Shown here: piece by piece, positions 1 through 8,300 of the stretch | Position numbering within the stretch: position 1 is the stretch's first letter | Layout of the letters: each line of letters starts with the position of its first letter | Source: Phycisphaerales bacterium UBA2402 | GTDB taxonomy: Bacteria > Planctomycetota > Phycisphaerae > Phycisphaerales > UBA1924 | NCBI GenBank assembly: GCA_002343715.1 | Contig: DDSA01000071.1 | Location: 1-10,030 of the forward strand | DNA: 10,030 nucleotides | Direction: 5' to 3' | Translations under genes and position numbers: made by a program | The notes under the pieces: generated by a model | Databases searched by the model: none | Seen by the model: only the letters and a program-made list of their open reading frames with translations | What the model was told of the DNA's origin: nothing

Positions 1-2276
1 GCAGCGCCGCGGGCAGCGCCTTCACGCTGATGGAGATCATCGTCGCCGTCGCGGCGGTGGCGCTGGTGGCGGTGGGCCTGGCCAGCATCTTCGACGCCGT
101 CGGCAAGACGGTGAACGGAGGCAAGCGCGTCAGCCTGCTCAACCAGTACGCGGGCCTGATCGAGAACCAGATGCGCAAGGACTTCGAGGAGATGTCCCGC
201 GACGGGTTTCTCGTGATCCGTCAGCAGCACATCGACAGCAACAACGGCGGGACGCCCGACGGCGCGTTCGTGCAGATCGCCGCCCCCGGAGCGCAGCCGG
301 ACCACGTCCGCGTCTCGCCGCTGGATGAACGGCCCCGCCCGCGCCGCGCCGACGAGATCATCTTTTTCGCCCGCGGCCAGTTCCAGACTCGTCGCGCCCC
401 GGTCCACCCCGGCGCGATCGTGACAAGCGATTCCGCGATGATCTACTACGGCCACGGCCAGCGTCGCCGCGAAGGGGCTTCCTTCACCGACACCGCGGGC
501 GCCCCGGTGACGACGATCTTCGAGCAACCCCGCACCGATGACACCAACGCCGACGTGACCGCCCGGCTGGGCATCGGTAATGATGCGGGCAACCCCAATC
601 TCTACGCCGGGGATTGGACGCTGCTGCGGAAAGTGACGCTGCTGGTGAAGCCCGACCCCGGACAGTCGCGGCCCATCCCATCGGCTCTGGTTTTCACCGA
701 TCCTGCCACGGGCAACGAACGCCGTCTTTCGCCGGATCCAAACGACACCCCGCCGCCCTCCGTCGCCGAACTCTCCCGCATCGCCAACTCGCGTTGGCAG
801 ATCGCCCTCCAGCCCGCGGCCCACAGCGTGTTCCGCTCTCTGAACCGCTATTACCCGAGGGATGTGTCGGGCGGCGACCCCTGGAACGCTCCGAACCGTT
901 GGTTCCGCGAGCCGGTACGTGTCAACCTTGCCTCGGGAATCGTGGACATCGCCACCACCGACCTGACCGAGATCAAATCCATCGTGCAGGGGCTGGGCAT
1001 GGGGTGGGACCCCAACGGTCCGAACTTCCGGGCACAACTCGCAGCGCTCCCTCGTGCCTTCGATTCCGCGCAGACAGGCGATGCAAAGGTGCTGAGCGAC
1101 TACATGCGGCCCTTCACGTGGTCGCACCCTTTCCCCGATCCGGTGCAGACCCCGGTCATCCCACCCTCGACCTCCGCGCCGCCATCTTCGGTCGAACTGA
1201 TGCACGTATGGATGAACGAGGCCTTCCCCACCGAATCAACTCTTGGTCCGAGGTGGGGCCGCTCGAACAATCTTTCAAACCCATCCAACGGTTCCGGGTG
1301 GGACCCGCCGGGCTTCCGTCCACGCGCTGAACCGGAGCCGGTGGACCTGCTCAACGTCATCGCCGGCAACTTCGCCACCGCGGGTTCCGATCCCGAGTTC
1401 CGCGCTGTCTACCAACGGGCCGACCAGTTGGCGCTGGTCGCGTCCAACTTCCTGCCCCGGTGTTCCGAGTTCGCGATCGACTGGTCCTTCGGCAAGACCG
1501 ATCCCGCCACCAATGAGTTGATCTGGCACGGCCCCGCGACCCGCTACGACGCCAACAACAACGGCCTCGATGCGAATGATCCGTATTCACTCCTGCCCTA
1601 CCCCTTCAACGCGCGGGCCCCGCACCCATCCCCCGACGCGTACCACGCGCCGGGCTCGGCCATCCCCGCGCGCGATGCCGCCTGGCACCGTGTCTGGGTG
1701 CCGCGGATGGGGTACATGCACCCCACCGACCGCTACGGCAGGCCGGTGGACGCCAAGCCCTTCCCCTACATGGACATCCTTCCACGGGAGAAGTTCTTCT
1801 ACGACCATGTCATCTCCGACCGCCTCATCTACGGCTACCGGGCCTGGCAGCCCGATGAACCCGTGCCCGCTGTGCTGACCAGTTTTTTCGGCTACGCCGA
1901 CCCGACCTTCAAGCAGGACAACATCAGTCTTCAGTACAACACAACGCAGGAGACGTACGACCGTCTGACCGGCGACGACATCACCCGCTCGCTCAACGAT
2001 CCGCCCGGCTTCCTCAGCGATGGTCGCGTCACCCCCGGCATGCTGATCGACCGAGACGGCAACGGCTACATCGGCACCACCAACGGCACCACCATCGATC
2101 CCGGCGCCGTGGCGCTGGAGATCATCCCCGGCGAACCCGCCGCGGCGAGCATCCCCTGGGCCTGGCCCCGGATGGTCCGTGTGACCATCACTCTTTCTGA
2201 TGCCCTCGATCCGACCATCGAGAGCACGTTCCAGTTTGTGTTCAACGTCGCCCCTGATCCCCCGATCAGCAACTGA
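1..2276 (+). CDS. Oversized prepilin-type pseudopilin (GspJ/PilW-like), 5'-truncated by window edge
   Basis: This is probably a minor pseudopilin of a type II secretion or type IV pilus-like system, processed by prepilin peptidase and anchored in the inner membrane by its N-terminal helix. The frame is open to the left edge (first complete codon at 3; residues numbered from there, 757 seen). Residues 4-11 read GSAFTLME, a class III prepilin signal, followed by a hydrophobic helix to about residue 32. The ATG at 30 is the Met inside FTLME, so it cannot be the true start. Conserved-looking blocks follow: DFEEMSRDGF (60-69), DEIIFFARG (117-125) and MIYYGHGQR (146-154). Two Asp/Asn-rich loops resembling calcium loops occur at 516-526 (DANNNGLDAND) and 683-690 (DRDGNGYI). 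Only one Cys was noticed. Ordinary pseudopilins are roughly 150-250 residues, so this one is unusually large. The stop is TGA at 2274-2276, 42 bases before the next gene, which suggests one operon. The prepilin class is solid; the GspJ/PilW assignment is inferred from gene order and the N-terminal style. Confidence 0.85.
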   Translation, partial: SAAGSAFTLMEIIVAVAAVALVAVGLASIFDAVGKTVNGGKRVSLLNQYAGLIENQMRKDFEEMSRDGFLVIRQQHIDSNNGGTPDGAFVQIAAPGAQPDHVRVSPLDERPRPRRADEIIFFARGQFQTRRAPVHPGAIVTSDSAMIYYGHGQRRREGASFTDTAGAPVTTIFEQPRTDDTNADVTARLGIGNDAGNPNLYAGDWTLLRKVTLLVKPDPGQSRPIPSALVFTDPATGNERRLSPDPNDTPPPSVAELSRIANSRWQIALQPAAHSVFRSLNRYYPRDVSGGDPWNAPNRWFREPVRVNLASGIVDIATTDLTEIKSIVQGLGMGWDPNGPNFRAQLAALPRAFDSAQTGDAKVLSDYMRPFTWSHPFPDPVQTPVIPPSTSAPPSSVELMHVWMNEAFPTESTLGPRWGRSNNLSNPSNGSGWDPPGFRPRAEPEPVDLLNVIAGNFATAGSDPEFRAVYQRADQLALVASNFLPRCSEFAIDWSFGKTDPATNELIWHGPATRYDANNNGLDANDPYSLLPYPFNARAPHPSPDAYHAPGSAIPARDAAWHRVWVPRMGYMHPTDRYGRPVDAKPFPYMDILPREKFFYDHVISDRLIYGYRAWQPDEPVPAVLTSFFGYADPTFKQDNISLQYNTTQETYDRLTGDDITRSLNDPPGFLSDGRVTPGMLIDRDGNGYIGTTNGTTIDPGAVALEIIPGEPAAASIPWAWPRMVRVTITLSDALDPTIESTFQFVFNVAPDPPISN
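3..98 (+). other. Class III (prepilin) signal and N-terminal transmembrane helix of the first protein
   Basis: The encoded residues GSAFTLMEIIVAVAAVAL match the prepilin pattern of a small residue, then F-T-L-x-E, then a long hydrophobic helix. Phe is +1 and Glu is +5. The residue at -1 is Ala, not the usual Gly, while Gly sits at -3. Prepilin peptidases cut mostly after Gly and tolerate Ala less often, so cleavage is probably A|FTLME. The charged leader that precedes such signals lies outside the window. Confidence 0.85.
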
Positions 2277-2307
2277 CGGGCGGCGTGTCTGCTCGTGGCG
2301 GGGCAGC

Positions 2308-2313
2308 GAGGAG
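2308..2313 (+). promoter_or_regulatory. Ribosome binding site deciding the start of the giant GspK-like gene
   Basis: GAGGAG lies 5 bases before ATG 2319 and 8 bases before the adjacent ATG 2322. The frame could also open at GTG 2295, but that codon has no purine-rich element at proper spacing and would place the GAGGAG inside the gene. The ATG pair at 2319/2322 is therefore the preferred start. The site lies in the 42-base gap after the upstream stop, as expected for translation of the second gene of an operon. Confidence 0.7.
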
Positions 2314-2318
2314 TTCGC

Positions 2319-5300
2319 ATGATGCAGTGGCTACGACAATCCGGCTCCGCGAATCGGCCGCGGGCCATCCGCGCGGCGGGTGTGATGCGATCCGTGTCCG
2401 GCGCTCCGGCGGCCTGGCGTGCGCGCCGCGGTTCGTTCCTGGTGCTCGTGGTCGGCACGCTCGCGCTGCTCGCCGTCGTCATGCTCGTCTATGTGAGCGT
2501 CGGCAACCAGGACGAGCACACCCGCGCCGCCCTGCGCCAGCGTGACGTGCTCGATGATGTCCCCGACCAGGTGGCCAGGTATCTGTCCGAGCAGATCATC
2601 GGGGCCGATGCGCTCGACACGATCTACGACGACAAGTCGTTCCTGAGCCGGCGCGATGATGTCCCCACGCTGCCCGGGACGGATCAGGAACCCGCGCTCT
2701 GGCGAGAACTGACCGACTACGGCTACACGCCATGGGAGATGGTCTCTGGCGTCGATCCGGCGACCGATCTGTCGTACACCACGGGCACTGGCGCGAACAC
2801 CACGCTGGTCTTCTCGCCCACGGGCGGGTACGTTCGACCCCGCTCGGTCCAGCCCGTGGGGCCCGATGCGCTCGACGTGACCCCCGCGGTGATCGATACA
2901 TCGGCGCTCCCAATCTCCTGGCCCGCGTCCGATCCGTGGCTGGCCTCGAACGAGCCGACCGCGCTCGCGTACAGCGGTCTGGACCAGTTCAGCACAGAGG
3001 CCCGCAGTTCCAACCCAGCCAACCCCGGGTATGCCTACACGCCCGCCACCATCAAGCAGGATTGGGCCCACATCTCCAACATCGCGCCCGATGGCAAGTT
3101 CGTCAACCTCTACAACCTTGCCCCTATCGTCGGCGGTCGGCGGGTCAACAACTTCGCGGCCCTGCCGGGTTTCGGCACCATCGGCGGTCGGCCGCGGATG
3201 AGCGAGAATCTCTCGCTGCTCGTCGCCACCAGCACCGACCCGCGCAACCAGCAGTTCACCTCCGGGACCACCACCGACTTCGGCTCCGCCGTAATCCGCA
3301 CCCGGCCGGCCTATTGGGATTCCAGGCAGCGGGGTCTTTTCCGACCGGCGAAGGAATGGCGGCAGGCGGCCTCCCCCGATTACTCACCCGGCGGTCGGTA
3401 CTACATTCTGTCCCAATACGCCGATGCCGATGGCGACGGCATGCTCGACTCGCGATGGCAGGAACTGACCGAGTCCCGGGCCGAACCGGACAACCCCATC
3501 AACTTCCTCAAGACCGATGGCCGGTACCGCTACTTCGTCGCCGCCCGCATCATCGACGCCAGCGGCAAGATCAACGTCAACACCGCCGGCGATTTCACCG
3601 CCGCCCCCACCCGCGAGCACCCCGCGGGACTCACCCCTGCCGACGTTGACCTGCTGCGTCTGCTTCAGAACCGCGACGCCTACGAACGTGTCGCCTTCTT
3701 CACCGCTCCGCCCGCGATGTTCAGCGGATTCACCTTTCCCACCGATCCGCGCACGAACACGCTCACCGCGGCGTACGACGCCATCCCCGGCCCCACCGGC
3801 CCCGGTTCTGATGAGGATCCGCAGAAGTACGCCCCGGTCGATGGGCAGCAGGGCATCTGGCCCCCCGATGTCGGCGATGGGTACTCGGCCTTCCGCGCCC
3901 TCTCCGCCGGGTACGCCGCGTACACCGCGCTGCGTCTCTCCGTCGCGACCGATTCGTTCCTGCCGCAATCCCTCCCCTTCGATCCTTCGGTTGAACTCGG
4001 CGGAGTGAATATCACGCTGCTGGGTGCGCTCTCGAAGTTCGGGGAGACGCGCTCTCCCGCGGGCCAGATCTTTGAGCCGCGCGACCCCGATGATCATGCG
4101 CCCCCGCCCACCGGCGGCTTCGCCCTCTCCTTCGGCCGCCGCTTCTGGGACTTTGCTCCGACTCCCTGGGACACGACGCCAAACACCAGCGCCGATGTGG
4201 TCTTCTTCCCCAACGCCGCGATGATCGGCCAGGCCTCTTCGCGTCCGTTGACCGGCCCGACGATCCGCGATCCGCACTTCCCCAACTACGGCACAGGCTA
4301 CCCGCCAACCGCCGCGAACTATCCCGGTTTCGCGGCCCGCCGGGCGGAGTTCTATTGGCGGATCGGCTCGGCCTCGGGCGATGTGCAGGCCGATTTCAGC
4401 CGTCTGGTGAACAACCGAGATGTCACTTTCGCCCGGACCACGGCGACCTTCGGCATGGACGATCTGGCCGAACTGCTGACCTACGCCGGCGTGAACGACC
4501 CCGAAATCCGCTCGAACCTTGAATCCGTGACGGCCGGGAGAGATAACTTCCCCCGCACCAATGCCAACCGTCCGACCAACGCCCGCACCTCGCGATCGGC
4601 CCGCTTCGACCCGCTCCGCAGCAACCGCGGATTTGAGTGGGAGTTCATTCGCGATCGTGACGCCACCGGCCCCGGCGCGGGTCTGGCCGACCTCGACGCC
4701 CGCATCATGCTGGATACGAGCATCCGCACCCACCTGACCACGGTCAGCGGGGCCCGCGCCCTGCAGCCCGTGCGGGATGTCGGTTACGCGACGCTCGAAC
4801 AGCAGGAAGTCAAGATCGATCTGCGTGATGCGCTGGCCCGGTCGGCCCGGGTCACGCTGTATCCGAACACGCCTCGCACCGGCCCGATCGTACCCATCCC
4901 GCCCCCCGCCACGACCTCGCGCAACAGCCCCATCACCATCGCCGGTGCCGTCAACGAAATCTACCAGGGATACGCCGATGCGCTTCTGCCCCACTCCGGC
5001 ATCGACAACACCCGGGCCTGGTACAGCGGCGACACGAACTACTACCGTCGGCGCACGCTTTTTTACGGCTACAAGGGTCCCGAGCTGGCCGCCTACGCCG
5101 CCGCGCACTCAGCGGTGAACCTCGTCGACATGGCCGACGATGAACCCGCGCCGCAGATCCCGGCCCGCACCGCCGCGGAGAACTCCCCCGACCCCGCCAC
5201 ACCGGCGGTTGAAATGCAGGCCGACAAGCCCAGCGCCTTCACGCTCCTTCTGTCCGAGGCTTCCCGCGGCACACTCAACAGCCAGGCCCTGACCACTTAC

Positions 5301-8300
5301 ACCGATTGGCCCTGGTGGAACGACGACAAGCGACTTGACCTCAACTACAACCCCGCTGATCCGAGCAAGCCGCGGACCCGTCTCGCCACCGGCGCCACCG
5401 ACGACGATCTGATCGCCCCCGCGGCCAACGTCTTTGGCGTCGAGGCCCAGCCATTCCTGACCGCCGTCAGCGTCTTCACCGTCTACGCCGATATGACCGA
5501 GGATCGCGGCCCCCGCAACGCCGGCGACCCCGATGCCGCGATTGTCAACGGGGATGATGATGAGGACATCATCACGGATCGCCCTCGAACCCTGCGCCGC
5601 GATGTGTCCCGCCGCAACCCGGACTTCATGTACCGGGTGCTGGCCTTCCAACTCCACAACCCCTTCGGTCACACCATCCGGCTAGGTAACCGGGCCAGCG
5701 CGTTCCGGGAGTCCAACGGCGACCGCGCCGCCACGCTCCCCGCCAACATGGCCGATTGGGACGTGGCCGATGAGAACTTCCCCCGTGCCGATCTCGAAGA
5801 GGATTTCTACTACATCGAGTTCGGCGGCCGGTTCTTCAAACTATCGCAACTCGTCGAGCGTGTCAAGTCCACCGAGACCTATGAACAGGTCCTGACGAAC
5901 CCCAACGGCGGCCTCGACGCCACCATGGACGACATCACCATGGCCCCGGGCGAGACGATCGTCTGCTACGCCCTCAGCCAGGCGCCCCGGGTGATCTACA
6001 AGCACCGCCTGCGCGAGGTGGAGGAGTCCATCTTCAGCCTCGTGAGCAATGCCCAGGACCACCCGAAGATGATGCAGCGCATCTTCGAGACGCAGTTCGA
6101 CCGCAACGTGAACCTCACACCCACTCCGCCGACGGGGCGCGTGAAGTGCTACTGGATCCCGGAGTTCGACGGGCGAGTGGGCAGCCCCACCGAGGGACGA
6201 ATCGGCGTGCGCGTCGATGACGGCTTCGAGCCGGGCACGCCCGGCACCCGCATGGGGGCGAACGATCCGCCCCTCTTCGGTCTCTGGTCCGCGCCCGACA
6301 ACGATGCCTCGGGCACGAACTTCATCGGCGGCCGGTTCGCCTTCGGTCAGTTGCTCATGCGTCACGAGGACAACGGCCCGGCCGGACTGGCCCCAGCCGC
6401 CGCGACCAACGTTCCTGCCCAGAACCAGGCGGTCTTCCTGTGGCGTGCGATGCGTTCTGGCATCCAGGACCACGACACACCCGCACGCCGACGCGAGTAC
6501 GCGGTGGCGAACGGCGTCACAGTTCCATCCTCCATCTGGAGTCAGGATTCGAGTTCTACTGCGAATACCCGCACGCTTGTTCCCAATATCCGGGCCAATG
6601 ACCTGATGGCTGACCGACTCCGGGTGCCCATCGAGCCGGCAACCTACGGACGCACGAACCGCGTGGTGAATCTCGATGCACGGCTCTACAACAGCGATGC
6701 CGCGGACTTCGGGCAGATCGGCACCGAATTGCCGGGCACTCGCGCCAGCGATGGAGCACCGTGGGATGAGCCGGAAGTTGTTCCAACCAATGCAACCATT
6801 GCCGTGTGCGCCGCCGTGCGTCGCCCAGCCGATCCCGCGGTTGCGTTCAACGCCGCCACGCAGATTCCAAAGGGCGCACTCCCCGCCTTCTGCCTCGAAC
6901 GTAAGGACCCGGGCGATTACGCACTCGCGACCCCGCGGGCGGCGTGGAATGTCTTTGAACAAACCAAGGCACCACTCGATGTTGCCGACTCCGCGGTCAA
7001 CTGGCAGTCTATTTCGGGCGATGACTTCACAGGACCGCTGCCCAACGGCGGCACGGCCATCGGCAACGCGTTCCTCCTGAACTGGCTCCGCGATCGCGCC
7101 ACCAACGATGGACGCATCAGCACCGCAACCGAGTACCTCCCCACAGAATACATCCCCACCACACCCACGGATTTTTCCAACACCCGCCGCGGCACGATGG
7201 TCCGAGTTCACGCGGCGAACCAGTCCCAGTTCGATGAGGATTTCAAGGCACAGAGCGCGCACGGACAGAACTACAGCACGCGCTACGCCCAGTTGATCCT
7301 GGCCAACAACGGGTTCACCGCGCCCGCCGCCATCAACCCCGACGCCTTCAACAGCCACTCCACCCTCCGCGTCGGCGATGTGCTCCTGCCCTTCGCCGTG
7401 GGGCCGGTTCATGTGCCCTTCACCGTCGGCGTGCCGACCAACAACGCCAGCCGCACCCCCATCGATCAGGCGTGGACCACCTTCGGCGAGTCCATGACCA
7501 CGGCCCTGGGGTACGACACCTTCGTCCGCCCCAACGCGACGCTCTACGGCAAGCGTGATGCCGCATCTCTTCTCCAGCCCATCAACCGCCAGCCCAGCGG
7601 TCGTGGCGAAACCGTCTTTGATCGCGGCAATTTGGTTCTGGACAAGTTTGTTCCCTTCATCGACGAGAATGGCTCGCCCACCACACCCATCGCGTATCAG
7701 GGGCCGGAACTCTTCGGCGGCAGCGGGAACGATCAGCGCCGCGGCAACGGTGTCCCACTCGCACTCAACGTCTTCGATATCTTCAGCGTGAACTCATCGG
7801 GGATCGATCCGCGCGATTCGCGTCGTCCCCAACCACTTTCGCTGACCCGTTCCGTGCCGGGGCTGATCAACATCAACAGCGCCCCCCTGACCGTCACCCG
7901 CAGCCTTCCCATGGTCAGCCCATCGGCGGGGTACCGGGATCTGCCCAGCTCGCCGGTCTACTCATCAACGTTCTTTGTGGCCATCAACGCGTACAGCCAG
8001 GCCACTCCGGGGTTCTCCCTGTCGTTCACGATGCCCGGCGGTCGCGGCGTGGCGAATGTCACCGGCATCCCCCGCGGCGCACCCGCCTCGCTGGTGCAGG
8101 CCGCTCTCGAATCCCATCCGGCGATCGGGCGGGGCAATGTCAGCGTCACCGATGGGTGGGAGGACGCGGGCGGGAGCAAGGTGGTTGATTACGTCATCAC
8201 GTTTGTCGGCGATCTCAGTTATGCTCCCGTGACCGGGTTCATGGTGACGGGGCAGGACACTGGTCGGCCATCCTCCAGTTTCATCCCTTCGACCACACTC

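Noticed and set aside
614..1330. 238-codon + strand frame inside the pseudopilin gene
   Set aside because: Arg/Pro/His-rich alternative-frame translation with no motif; the pseudopilin frame is continuous across it, so no frameshift is implied.
2732..3649. 305-codon + strand frame overlapping the giant gene
   Set aside because: Arg/His/Gln-rich out-of-frame product. The main frame is uninterrupted and contains the GKINVNTA motif at its end.
3384..5108. 574-codon open frame on the - strand inside the giant gene
   Set aside because: It is fully antisense to a frame with clear GspK-type motifs. Its product is a Gly/Arg/Val-rich string with no recognisable domain, as expected when GC-rich codons of the real gene are read backwards.
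5841..7412. 523-codon open frame on the - strand
   Set aside because: Same reasoning: antisense, low-complexity Gly/Val/Arg/His composition, no motif, no ribosome site that I could see, and a complete overlap with the sense gene.
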